Positions 45,001 to 49,345 of a stretch of DNA of 64,000 bases are shown here, piece by piece (the first letter of the stretch is position 1; each line of letters starts with the position of its first letter). The DNA lies in the NCBI GenBank assembly GCA_914767715.1, contig OU612069.1, forward strand, positions 9,359,387 to 9,423,386, given 5' to 3'. The stretch comes from Membranipora membranacea (taxonomy: Eukaryota > Bryozoa > Gymnolaemata > Cheilostomatida > Membraniporidae). Under the pieces are notes generated by a model. It was given only the letters and a program-made list of their open reading frames with translations, searched no databases and was not told where the DNA came from. Both the position numbers and the translations under genes were made by a program.

Positions 45001-48000
45001 CCTTCTACTGTACAATACTATCTAACACAACATGTAAGGGGAGAGGTCTCACATGAGCCTCACTGTAACCCGTCTACTGTACAATACTATCTAACACAAC
45101 AGGTAAGGGGAGGAGGTCTCACATGAGCCTCACTGTAACCCGTCTACTGTACAATACTATCTAACACAACAGGTAAGGGGAGGAGGTCTCACATGAGCCT
45201 CACTGGAACCCTTCTACTGTACAATACTATCTAACACAACATGTAAGGGGAGAGGTCTCACATGGGCCTCACTGGAACCCGTCTACTGTACAATACTATC
45301 TAACACAACAGGTAAGGGGAGAGGTCTCACATGAGCCTCACTGGAACACGTCTACTGTACAATACTATCTAACACAACAGGTAAGAGGGGGGAGGTCACA
45401 CATGAGCCTCACTGGAACCCATCTACTGTACAATACTATCTAACACAACAGGTAAGAGGGGGGAGGTCTCACACGAGCCTCACTGTAACCCATCTACTGT
45501 ACAATACTATCTAACACAACAGGTAAGAGGGGGGGGGGGTCTCACATGAGCCTCACTGGAACCCGTCTACTGTACAATACTATCTAACACAACAGGTAAG
45601 GGGGGAGGTCTCACATGAGCCTCACTGGAACCCGTCTACTGTACAATACTATCTAACACAACAGGTAAGGGGGGAGGTCTCACATGAGCCTCACTGTAAC
45701 CTGTCTACTGTACAATACTATCTAACACAACAGGTAAGGGGGGAGGTCTCACATGAGCCTCACTGGAACCCGTCTACTGTACAATACTATCTAACACAAC
45801 AGGTAAGGGTAGAGGTCTCACATGAGCCTCACTGTAACCCGTCTACCGTACAATACTATCTAACACAACAGGTAAGGGGAGGAGGTCTCACATGAGCCTC
45901 ACTGGAACCCTTCTACTGTACAATACTATCTAACACAACATGTAAGGGGAGAGGTCTCACATGAGCCTCACTGTAACCCGTCTACTGTACAATACTATCT
46001 AACACAACAGGTAAGGGGAGGAGGTCTCACATGAGCCTCACTGTAACCCGTCTACTGTACAATACTATCTAACACAACAGGTAAGGGGAGGAGGTCTCAC
46101 ATGAGCCTCACTGGAACCCTTCTACTGTACAATACTATATAACACAACATGTAAGGGGAGAGGTCTCACATGAGCCTCACTGGAACCCGTCTACTGTACA
46201 ATACTATCTAACACAACAGGTAAGGGGAGAGGTCTCACATGAGCCTCACTGGAACACGTCTACTGTACAATACTATCTAACACAACAGGTAAGAGGGGGG
46301 AGGTCACACATGAGCCTCACTGGAACCCATCTACTGTACAATACTATCTAACACAACAGGTAAGAGGGGGGAGGCCTCACACGAGCCTCACTGTAACCCA
46401 TCTACTGTACAATACTATCTAACACAACAGGTAAGAGGGGGGGGGGTCTCACATGAGCCTCACTGGAACCCGTCTACTGTACAATACTATCTAACACAAC
46501 AGGTAAGGGGGGAGGTCTCACATGAGCCTCACTGGAACCCGTCTACTGTACAATACTATCTAACACAACAGGTAAGGGGGGAGGTCTCACATGAGCCTCA
46601 CTGTAACCTGTCTACTGTACAATACTATCTAACACAACAGGTAAGGGGGGAGGTCTCACATGAGCCTCACTGGAACCCGTCTACTGTACAATACTATCTA
46701 ACACAACAGGTAAGGGGGGAGAGGTCACACATGAGCCTCACTGGAACCCATCTACTGTACAATACTATCTAACACAACAGGTACGAGGGAGAGGTCACAC
46801 ATGAGCCTCACTGGAACCCGTCTACCGTACAATACTATCTAACACAACAGGTAAGAGGGAGGGGTCTCACATGAGCCTCACTGGAACCCGTCTACTGTAC
46901 AATACTATCTAACACAACAGGTAAGGGGGGAGGTCTCACATGAGCCTCACTGGAACCCGTCTACTGTACAATACTATCTAACACAACAGGTAAGGGGGGA
47001 GGTCTCACATGAGCCTCACTGGAACCCGTCTACTGTACAATACTATCTAACACAATAGGTAAGGGGGGAGAGGTCTCACATGAGCCTCACTGGAACCCGT
47101 CTACTGTACAATACTATCTAACACAACAGGTACGAGGGAGAGGTCACACATGAGCCTCACTGGAACCCGTCTACTGTACAATACTATCTAACACAACAGG
47201 TAAGAGGGGGAGGTCACAAATGAGCCTCACTGGAACCCGTCTACTGTACAATACTATCTAACACAACAGGTAAGGGGGGGAGGTCTCACATGAGCCTCAC
47301 TGGAACCCGTCTACTGTACAATACTATCTAACACAACAGGTACGAGGGAGAGGTCACACATGAGCCTCACTGGAACCCTTCTACTGTACAATACTATCTA
47401 ACACAACAGGTACGGGGGGGGAGCTCACACATGAGCCTCACTGGAACCCGTCTACTGTACAATACTATCTAACACAATAGGTAAGGGGGGAGAGGTCACA
47501 CATGAGCCTCACTGGAACCCGTCTACTGTACAATACTATCTAACACAACAGGTACGAGGGAGAGGTCACACATGAGCCTCACTGGAACCCGTCTACTGTA
47601 CAATACTATCTAACACAACAGGTAAGAGGGGGAGGTCACAAATGAGCCTCACTGGAACCCGTCTACTGTACAATACTATCTAATACAACAGGTAAGAGGG
47701 GGAGGTCTCACATGAGCCTCACTAGAACCCGTCTACTGTACAATACTATCTGACACAACAGGTTAGAGGGGGGTCTCACATGAGCCCCACTGGAACACGT
47801 CTACTGTACAATACTATCTAACACAACAGGTAAGAGAGGGAGGTCACACATGAGCCTCACTGGAACCCGTCTACTGTACAATAATATCTAACACAACAGG
47901 TAAGGGGGGGAGGTCTCACATGAGCCTCACTGGAACATGTCTACTGTACAATACTCTCTACCACAACAGGTAAGGGGGGGGGGGTTCTCACATGAGCCTC

Positions 48001-48892
48001 ACTGGAACCCGTCTACTGTACAATACTATCTAACCCAACAGGTAGGGGGGGGGGGATGTCATCTGCCTTTTTGTGAGGAGAGAGGATTTGAAGTTCATAA
48101 GTTTTCGGATGGAGGTTTGGAGCCTGTTTAGAACTGAGGACAGAGTGGAGAGGTTTGTGACGGGCAGGCGTCAGCTCCCGTATGAGGATCAAATCTAAGG
48201 ATTGTGAGCTAGGATAATGAGGGATTTGTGATTTTATTATGTGAAGATTATGGATTTGAGTGGTATAATCACCTGCCAGGGAATTGGTTCCTCCAGAGGT
48301 GTGGGATCGAGTCCCATGGGACATTCCTTGATTTGTCATCCCAGCCTCAGACACCCTTTGGTGTAGTTGCTTCCAGTTGAACTCTTCCAGTTGTTGTTAG
48401 GGCTGTACTATCACCTCCCGTAATCGCCGGGGGGGGGGGGCCTTTATTGTGTATAGAAACAATGATTTTGAGAACAAAATAGTTGTGTTGTTGAGAATTA
48501 ACCACACTATTAGAATGATATTATCACATAACAGTAATCGTAATCTTTCTCTGGAACAAATATGTGTCTGATTGATTGATTGTTTACATACAATTACAAA
48601 ATCATGACAAGGATGATTAAGAATTGTATGCATGTGACAGCTCTCATTGTAACTCAGTTATCCATGGAATTGTTGTATAAAAGTGACTTAGATGGCATAT
48701 GAAACATGACAATTAGCGGCAAGTCTGCGATGTCTTGTTTTGAGGTAACTGTGATGACATTAAAAGGCCAAATTAATATATGATCATCATTATCATATTG
48801 TTACATTGTAGAATGATGTTGGAATGGAGACTCTGAAAACTCTGGTGGATAACTTCTGTAAGACCCATTGCTCGAGCTCCATCGAAGAATGA
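1..48892 (+). CDS. MCMDC2: MCM domain-containing protein 2 (MCMDC2), multi-exon, 5' partial
   Basis: MCMDC2 is a diverged relative of the MCM helicase subunits; in vertebrates it acts in the nucleus in meiotic recombination. Exons: 1-76, 431-488, 4950-5011 (probable), 5171-5193 (tentative), 5470-5537, 6862-7034, 7980-region exon at 7970-8107, 8792-8895, 9307-9406, 9672-9725, 10525-10601, 11083-11245, 12457-12546, 12850-13030, 14659-14755, 27886-28022, 29070-29253, 48812-48892. Phases match at all junctions from 6862 onward. Domain order follows the family: N-terminal MCM region, a zinc motif (C-x4-C ... C-x2-C) followed by YVRIHIPGAAEQ, OB-fold strands, then a degenerate AAA+ core with Walker A lost (VGQEALIIRR where MCM2-7 have GDPGTGKS) and Walker B altered (VCVVPDINALT), then FYLASRQVRSE and LSLAEAHTRHSLR, which match the MCM lid region. 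One small exon between 5538 and 6861 is missing from my model, and the first exon(s) lie upstream. The identification rests on recalled family sequence, not on a search. Confidence 0.88.
431..488 (+). CDS. MCMDC2: MCMDC2 exon 2
   Basis: Preceded by the acceptor TTCTTTTCTAG and followed by GTGAGT. It codes VSVVPLYIDINILELLDVC and leaves one base of a codon. The pattern is like the first beta strands of the MCM N-terminal domain. Confidence 0.6.
489..1121. other. Intron 2 of MCMDC2, left part
   Basis: No + strand exon seen. TTTATT at about 524 and 645 would read AATAAA on the minus strand and could end the nested minus-strand gene. Confidence 0.4.
1122..3025 (-). CDS. Unidentified nested gene on minus strand, 3' part, three exons
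   Basis: Three minus-strand exons join in phase: 3025-2925 (33 full codons, EESNVDQSEDYSTG ... ESWLASLK), 2340-2182 (53 codons, LKEAKTVASTSKDN ... ADYMHPSM), and 1331-1122 (69 codons plus TGA, SPAQTRVQPPN ... RKKLGV). Splice sites on the minus strand are good: acceptors GTTGCAG, TTGGTAG and CGTTTTAG; donors GTAGAT and GTACAC. The first two pieces are acidic and Ser/Asn-rich. The last contains a Leu-rich, charged helix (NLSQLVNRLQTIVTSRN, then EIEEHNRRLLLINQREQE) that looks like a short coiled coil. Such tails occur at the end of Myb/SANT-like DNA-binding proteins, but no DNA-binding domain is visible here and I do not assign a function. The 5' exons were not found. The gene lies antisense within MCMDC2 intron 2. 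Confidence 0.6.
2044..2151. mobile_element. Foldback element, GATAGCTGGTAGTAG family, copy 1
   Basis: Long inverted repeat: CTCAAACTGTGTCGGGATAG at the left returns as its complement at 2131-2151. Inner arms TTATCAACC/GGTTGATAA also pair, so nearly the whole element folds into one hairpin. Lies in an intron of the nested minus-strand gene. Confidence 0.75.
2501..2540. repeat. Short hairpin
   Basis: TGTCAGCCATAGACTTA is followed after a few bases by TAAGTCTATGG, a short near-perfect inverted repeat. Function unknown. Confidence 0.5.
3270..3400 (-). mobile_element. SINE-like repeat, family A, copy 1 (inverted)
   Basis: On the minus strand it reads GCCAACTTACTCTCAGTTGG, AAGCAGGCCGGAGCG and CCTGGGGACCAAACGG. 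The same order of blocks recurs at 7395-7612 and 53805-53930. The tRNA-like head seen at 7540-7608 is not present here. Confidence 0.6.
4158..4305. repeat. 12-bp minisatellite
   Basis: About 12 imperfect copies of GCGTCTAGCTTT in tandem, more regular at the right. Within MCMDC2 intron 2. Confidence 0.85.
4440..4530. mobile_element. Foldback element, GATAGCTGGTAGTAG family, copy 2
   Basis: GGATAGCTGGTAGTAG at 4450 returns inverted as CTACTACCAGCTATCC at 4501. CCACTTT/AAAGTGG pairs inside. Same terminal sequence as the element at 2044-2151. Confidence 0.75.
4950..5011 (+). CDS. MCMDC2: MCMDC2 exon 3 (probable)
   Basis: The frame that completes the codon left by 431-488 reads E-ILTTGANRSHKRICSMMTYR and ends at a perfect donor, GTAAGT, at 5012. 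The phase fit and an IL...C spacing as in the family support it. The acceptor (GTCAAG) has a weak pyrimidine tract. Confidence 0.5.
5171..5193 (+). CDS. MCMDC2: MCMDC2 23-nt microexon (tentative)
   Basis: Acceptor TTGTCTTGATGTAG precedes it and donor GTAACG follows. Seven codons (MTNLFNV) plus AG, which joins to G of the next exon to give Arg. It is the only short segment I found here with both sites and correct phases, but microexons are easy to misjudge. Confidence 0.3.
5346..5397. repeat. Hairpin with CTTGTCATGCGGCC arms
   Basis: CTTGTCATGCGGCC and GGCCGCATGACAAG flank about 20 bases. In an MCMDC2 intron. Confidence 0.65.
5470..5537 (+). CDS. MCMDC2: MCMDC2 exon with MCM OB-fold signature
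   Basis: Between CCGCCAG and GTAAAA. It codes YTLSDQTLMCQSLAVQGTSVMR; the end resembles the MCM OB-fold motif V-x-V-x-G-T-x-x-R that precedes the zinc finger. It leaves phase 1, whereas the next exon needs phase 2, so a short exon of roughly 25-40 nt is missing between them. Confidence 0.55.
6862..7034 (+). CDS. MCMDC2: MCMDC2 zinc-motif exon
   Basis: Acceptor TTTTCTTGTACTTGACAG and donor GTATTA. Codes QVACYFCPVEGC, GFKYVRIHIPGAAEQ and FTCTVCGAVLREEKSYRRIS. Four Cys (C-x4-C and C-x2-C) form the MCM-type zinc site. This is the most recognisable MCMDC2 exon. A 32-bp minisatellite starts some 25 nt after the donor. Confidence 0.9.
7057..7400. repeat. 32-bp minisatellite just after an MCMDC2 exon
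   Basis: About 10.7 copies of a 32-bp unit containing AGTCTAAGTTAGTCTGATAC and CGGGTATAGTAT. The array begins about 25 nt after the donor of exon 6862-7034. Copies differ by single bases and a CCGGGTATAG/CTGGGGAAAG switch. Confidence 0.9.
7395..7612 (+). mobile_element. SINE-like repeat, family A, copy 2, with tRNA-like end
   Basis: Contains the family blocks (TGCGCCAGGTTGCTCT, GCAGGCAGG, GGTCGGAGCACACC). Its right end, 7540-7608, read on the minus strand, looks like a decayed tRNA: GTTGGTTAGAGCG (A box) and TTCGTGGATTAAAATCC (B box with changes). The inside has expanded as a CAGG microsatellite (about 7447-7490). Confidence 0.6.
7970..8107 (+). CDS. MCMDC2: MCMDC2 exon after zinc motif
   Basis: Acceptor is a T-rich tract ending TTTTTTTTCAG; donor GTGAGA. 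Phase 1 on both sides. Codes DKLILHLNIMNLSKD ... DPGFVRQRMRIVCR, part of the OB-fold insert. Confidence 0.85.
8108..8791. other. MCMDC2 intron without other features
   Basis: 684 bases with no exon, repeat or RNA gene recognised. Confidence 0.4.
8792..8895 (+). CDS. MCMDC2: MCMDC2 OB-fold exon
   Basis: Acceptor TTTCAATATTTCAG, donor GTCTGT. Codes DDQALHSYSIGETVTVTGRL and then VYDNLIPKHPQVYLE, the typical OB strand with a G-x-x-V-x-V-x-G pattern. Ends in phase 0. Confidence 0.88.
9307..9406 (+). CDS. MCMDC2: MCMDC2 exon (linker between OB fold and AAA region)
   Basis: Acceptor TTCCTGTTACAG, donor GTAAGG. Codes ANTVVQHQVEEQANSTKEVD and LSRLPEPIQQLYK. Phase 0 in, phase 1 out. Confidence 0.82.
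9672..9725 (+). CDS. MCMDC2: MCMDC2 exon (start of AAA-like region)
   Basis: Acceptor TTTATTCTTTGTAG, donor GTAAGT. Codes DRRESMWSFALAMAYLVG, equivalent to the helix at the start of the MCM ATPase region. Confidence 0.82.
9726..10524. other. MCMDC2 intron, AT-rich
   Basis: 799 bases. Simple AT-rich tracts and short palindromic TATA stretches only. Confidence 0.4.
10525..10601 (+). CDS. MCMDC2: MCMDC2 exon
   Basis: Acceptor TTTTCTTCTTTGTAG, donor GTGAGT. Codes ECISPAGTFVKLKLSLLLSL then LSPSCN. It corresponds to the P-G-x-x-x-x-K-L-x-L-L-x-S-L stretch of the family. Confidence 0.88.
11083..11245 (+). CDS. MCMDC2: MCMDC2 exon with lost Walker A
   Basis: Acceptor TTCTCTACCCTGTAG, donor GTAATA. 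Starts GLNVLCVGQEALIIRRLLAY. Active MCM proteins have N-[IV]-L-L-V-G-D-P-G-T-[GA]-K-S here; the glycine loop and the Lys-Ser are gone, as expected for MCMDC2, which suggests no ATP hydrolysis at this site. Confidence 0.9.
11246..12456. other. MCMDC2 intron, about 1.2 kb
   Basis: No exon seen. A GATAGATAGATGGATAGATA microsatellite starts at about 11257, and TCTCTGCAGCATAG (about 11538) and CTGTGCTGCAGAGA (about 11701) are partly complementary. Confidence 0.4.
12457..12546 (+). CDS. MCMDC2: MCMDC2 exon with degenerate Walker B
   Basis: Acceptor ATATTTTACAG, donor GTGTGT. Codes GGSSLNAHHSVCVVPDINAL, aligned with the MCM stretch L-E-A-G-A-L-x-L-A-D-G-G-[IV]-C-x-I-D-E-F. The acidic D-E pair is replaced. 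Confidence 0.88.
12850..13030 (+). CDS. MCMDC2: MCMDC2 exon
   Basis: Acceptor TCGCATTTATAG, donor GTGAGT. Codes ALEYGKVLQSVPGCSDYICI, then QCKIWACADSRT, up to NPCYNQ. The W-A-x-A-D position corresponds to the sensor-1 strand of MCM proteins. Confidence 0.88.
13031..14658. other. MCMDC2 intron, about 1.6 kb
   Basis: No exon recognised. A TA dinucleotide tract lies near 13580, and CAAGGAGTTAAAG/CTTTAACTCCTTG is a perfect 13-bp-arm hairpin at 14574-14600. Confidence 0.4.
14659..14755 (+). CDS. MCMDC2: MCMDC2 exon (R-x-FDL-like motif)
   Basis: Acceptor CCTTATTTCCCAG, donor GTAATA. Codes QLFDLVLLTDDLSSDYLEEI then SYHSLLQALCYSR. L-F-D-L-x-L-L-x-D is conserved in MCM ATPase domains just after the arginine finger. 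Ends in phase 0, which fits 27886. Confidence 0.88.
15173..15250. mobile_element. Foldback element family with CTACTACTCAGT, half copy
   Basis: Shares GAGTAGACTAACTAAGAAGT and CTAGCTAGTAACTGTTAGTTA with the complete copy at 18339-18441. Only one arm is kept here. Confidence 0.65.
16472..17485 (+). CDS. Nested gene in MCMDC2 intron: probable membrane protein, three internal exons
   Basis: Exons 16472-16608, 16666-16840 and 17381-17485 join in phase. The first has a strong acceptor (TTTTTTTGTATTTTAG) and codes YIVKQHRPQNSTENST followed by KKRVFGWFIADVIQLVVSIV, a Lys/Arg-flanked hydrophobic segment that looks membrane-spanning. The second codes GTDPERLEMAGVISIDIST and a further hydrophobic stretch (TLASSIVSNIMIYM), then DDNCVGVIVEVSWHKF. 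The third codes NTGERLIQYGMIMAELRIR and FGGLNSVLRNLDVP and ends at GA|GTGAGT. Two NST sequons sit before the first hydrophobic segment. Exon 16666-16840 can also be read through to a stop at 16908. The frame of the third exon is the one that fits phase; another frame is also open, so this part is less sure. I do not recognise the family. Confidence 0.45.
17661..17738. mobile_element. Foldback element
   Basis: CTTCACCTGCTATCTACCTT ... TTAGT and its near-complement AAGGTAGATTGCAGGTGAAG flank a GGTTA centre. Pyrimidine-rich flank (CCCCCCTTCCTCCCTCCC) on the left and purine-rich flank on the right extend the pairing. Confidence 0.75.
18339..18441. mobile_element. Foldback element family with CTACTACTCAGT, complete copy
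   Basis: CTACTCATTCTTCACGACTG ... and CAGTCGTGAAGAATGAGTAG are perfect arms around a TAGAGTAGTACTCTA palindrome; the tail CTAGCTAGTAACTGTTAGTTA is shared with 15173-15250. Confidence 0.75.
20610..21185 (+). CDS. Nested gene in MCMDC2 intron: two 3' exons ending in a stop
   Basis: Exon 20610-20744 codes FSHTLSPTTNNSSFKEAHSA, DALFVTLGTEVVKTPGTN, then TPPPPPK, and ends at AAG|GTATGT. Exon 21030-21185 has a very good acceptor (TTTTTCTTCTTTTCAG) and codes TIIETHGGIERTPVMTHQIC ... SYICAALCCHCTLLNR, then TAG. Phase 0 joins them. The product reads as a Ser/Thr-rich tail ending in a Cys-rich segment, as in cytoplasmic tails of membrane proteins, and it may be the end of the gene at 16472-17485; the link is not shown. 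The start of the first exon is uncertain, and the C13 tract within it is prone to slippage. Confidence 0.4.
21186..22603. other. Intronic stretch with nothing recognised
   Basis: About 1.4 kb, AT-rich, no exon, RNA gene or ordered repeat seen. Confidence 0.35.
22604..24654. mobile_element. 2.05-kb element bounded by 25-bp perfect inverted repeats
   Basis: 22604-22628 begins TTAATCTACGCTCCTTGGGA and is exactly complementary to 24630-24654, which ends TCCCAAGGAGCGTAGATTAA. TTAA at both outer ends would fit piggyBac-type insertion, but a target duplication is not clear. No transposase is visible inside; a minus-strand reading frame of 78 codons (22990-23226) is unconvincing. Probably a non-autonomous DNA transposon, or a chance pair of a dispersed CAAGGAG motif. 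Confidence 0.45.
23732..23783. repeat. Hairpin with 22-bp arms
   Basis: CAAGAGCTGAGCCAGATACA and its near-complement TGTATCGGGCTCAGCTCTTG flank about ten bases. It lies inside the 2.05-kb element. Confidence 0.65.
24755..25079 (-). mobile_element. tRNA-derived SINE-like element with GC hairpins
   Basis: Minus strand 25079-25001 looks like a tRNA: TTAGCTCAGTGTGTAGAGCG (A box) and GGGTTCGAATCCC (perfect B box), with an enlarged anticodon region and no pairing acceptor stem. Downstream on the minus strand (24880-24755) follow three strong palindromes: GGGCGCTTAAGCGCCC, CACGCCGTAGGCGTG and ATCGGGCTCAGCCCGAT. The order tRNA head then structured body is that of a SINE. A functional tRNA is unlikely. 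Confidence 0.6.
25683..27065. repeat. Three diverged copies of a ~350-bp unit
   Basis: Copies near 25690-26040, 26041-26390 and 26680-26990 share GTCCTGAAAATCTGAGGTCT, CAGCAGCATGGCTT, GGTCTGACACCACAAATTTT, GCTGCCCTGCTGCCGGC and related blocks in the same order. A tRNA-like segment lies between the second and third, and its left flank (26398-26480) resembles the right end (26980-27062). Non-coding. Confidence 0.8.
26490..26554 (-). mobile_element. tRNA-like relic inside the ~350-bp repeats
   Basis: Minus strand reads TGTAGCTCAGTGGATAATTC (A-box-like) and GCTCTGGGTTGGAATTGG (B-box-like). Acceptor arms do not pair well, so I read it as a SINE head or pseudo-tRNA. Confidence 0.5.
27611..27662. 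repeat. AT-rich hairpin
   Basis: GGTTGTCAATAAA and TTTATTGACAACC enclose a TATA-rich loop. Confidence 0.6.
27673..27764. repeat. AT-rich cruciform-prone hairpin upstream of an MCMDC2 exon
   Basis: Left arm starts CCATTATATTTATTCATATC and right arm ends GATATGAATAAAGATAATGG; the centre is a long TA tract. It ends 121 bp before exon 27886. Confidence 0.7.
27886..28022 (+). CDS. MCMDC2: MCMDC2 lid-domain exon 1
   Basis: Acceptor TTTTTATTTCATTTAG, donor GTGAGC. Codes FIEVARSLTVTFPEDVKSYL then ARFYLASRQVRSEIG. Y-L-A-S-R-x-x-R is a clear family match. The upstream intron is 13.1 kb. Leaves phase 2, completed by G of 29070. Confidence 0.92.
28023..29069. other. MCMDC2 intron, about 1.05 kb
   Basis: AT-rich, no exon or repeat family recognised apart from a TA tract near 28440. 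Confidence 0.4.
29070..29253 (+). CDS. MCMDC2: MCMDC2 penultimate exon, template of the giant repeat
   Basis: Acceptor ATTCTCCACAG, donor CAG|GTAAGG. Codes LSLAEAHTRHSLRS, EDALSAILLYEEC and ends HEPHWNPSTVQYYLTQQ. The last 57 nt (29197-29253) with the first ~13 nt of the intron are the unit of the downstream array. If the donor is not used the frame runs VRGGGLT and stops at 29275-29277. Confidence 0.93.
30100..31800 (+). repeat. Higher-order repeat with ~914-bp period (13 units)
   Basis: The rare variant CACACAGGAG occurs at 30251 and 31165, and CACAGCAG at 30511, 30865, 31427 and 31781. So a block of about 13 units is present twice in a row, and a 5-unit (354 bp) duplication lies inside each. 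The two blocks differ mainly in G-run length. Confidence 0.85.
35850..37070 (+). repeat. Higher-order repeat with ~986-bp period (14 units)
   Basis: The rare changes GTGACCCATC (about 35891 and 36878) and ACTGTCCAATAC (GTCCAA at 35975 and 36961) recur in the same order 986 bp apart. Confidence 0.75.
38690..41776 (+). repeat. 3.1-kb higher-order repeat, copy 1 (about 44 units)
   Basis: Private variants GTACTATAC (38854), GGTATCACAT (39101), GGTCCCACAT (39523), TACTTTCT and TACTTTAC (41513) all return 3148 bp later. No difference was seen between the copies at the sites compared. Confidence 0.85.
41838..44924 (+). repeat. 3.1-kb higher-order repeat, copy 2
   Basis: Counterpart of 38690-41776 at an offset of 3148 bp (variants at 42002, 42249, 42671 and 44661). 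The near identity suggests a very recent block duplication, or an assembly duplication. Confidence 0.85.
44905..46712 (+). repeat. 908-bp higher-order repeat, two copies
   Basis: The variant donor CATGTAAG occurs at 45031 and 45240 and again at 45939 and 46148, giving a 908-bp block (13 units) with an internal 209-bp (3-unit) step. Blocks cover about 44905-45805 and 45813-46712. Confidence 0.8.
48041..48811. other. Unique intron remnant between the array and the last MCMDC2 exon
   Basis: About 770 bases with a G13-like tract near 48429 and no repeat unit or exon. It supplies the only good 3' splice site after the array (48810-48811). Confidence 0.5.
48812..48892 (+). CDS. MCMDC2: MCMDC2 terminal coding exon
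   Basis: Acceptor CATATTGTTACATTGTAG. Entered in phase 0, it codes NDVGMETLKTLVDNFCKTHC and SSSIEE, then TGA. A short helical, acidic C-terminus is what the family shows after Y-L-T-Q. It is the only exon found after the 19.6 kb intron. Confidence 0.88.
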   Translation, partial: NDVGMETLKTLVDNFCKTHCSSSIEE

Positions 48893-48933
48893 TTTCAAAT
48901 TGGTCGGAATATTTGGAACTTCTCTAAGACATC

Positions 48934-49128
48934 TTGTACAATATTAGAACCTACACCCTGCCTAATATTTAGAGCAAGAAGTATTTATTACTTCGATTGA
49001 GCAGATAACTTCTGCTTTTACATGGGAATTTGCAATAATATTTTGCAGTGTAGGCAGGGAGTGTGGGATACCCTCCCACCCTCCCTGGTGTAGGCAGGGT
49101 GGAGGTTTTGTTCTAATATTGTACAACT
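48934..49128 (+). mobile_element. MITE-like foldback element in the MCMDC2 3' UTR
   Basis: Terminal inverted repeats: 48934-48963 (TTGTACAATATTAGAAC, then CACCCTGCCT) match the reverse complement of 49091-49128. The centre is rich in CCCTCC/GGGAGG and can pair as well. No coding capacity. It lies between the stop codon and the poly(A) signal, so it should be transcribed into the 3' UTR as a hairpin. Confidence 0.7.
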
Positions 49129-49322
49129 GGCCCACATTTAAATACCTTATTCAGTGTTTATATTATTGGTTGGTTGTTTCAGTAATCACAGATACTGTTT
49201 TTATAGCTGCTGTTTAGTTCAGCCAAGCTTAGCTTCAGCTGGCCCTAATGTTATGGTCAGTGAGCATTTAAATTTGTGAATGAACTGCTACTTAGTCATA
49301 ATATGTGTCGGTGGCTAAAGAC

Positions 49323-49328
49323 AATAAA
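49323..49328 (+). promoter_or_regulatory. Poly(A) signal of MCMDC2
   Basis: AATAAA about 430 nt after the stop codon, followed by a GT-rich stretch (GATGACTTGTTGG and TCGTGTTGTTGG). First such signal after the terminal exon. Confidence 0.6.
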
Positions 49329-49345
49329 AACAAGACTGATGACTT

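Larger units (their letters stand above)
29197..48040 (+). repeat. Giant 70-bp tandem array made of an MCMDC2 exon end plus its 5' splice site
   Basis: From the end of exon 29070-29253 the same ~70 bp recurs head to tail, all in one orientation, for 18.8 kb, i.e. about 268 further copies (estimated from length and mean period). Each unit is: G-T-C-A-C-A-C-A-T-G or GTCTCACATG, then AGCCTCACTGGAACCCG, TCTACTGTACAATACTAT, CTAACACAACAG, then GTAAG with 5-12 G and AGGT. The first 57 nt are exonic in the original (codons HEPHWNPSTVQYYLTQQ) and about 13 nt are intronic. Most copies keep CAG|GTAAG. Variation is in G-run length, GG/GT/GA after CACT, CCCG/CCTG/CCCA, and GTC/GTA/GTAT before ACA. The right end is more diverged (GTACGAG, GTTAG, GTAGGG donors; CTCTCTACCACAACAG at 47953). 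A TGA in the first unit (29275-29277) closes the exon frame. Confidence 0.97.

Noticed and set aside
29254-48040. CRISPR array
   Set aside because: The 70-bp units are directly abutting with no unique spacers, the host is an animal, and the unit derives from a coding exon.
47937-48131. Open reading frame of 64 codons at the end of the array
   Set aside because: It only reads two repeat units whose G-runs happen to keep frame.
48013-48354. Minus-strand reading frame of 113 codons
   Set aside because: Starts outside and ends inside the array; composition follows the repeat and no domain is seen.
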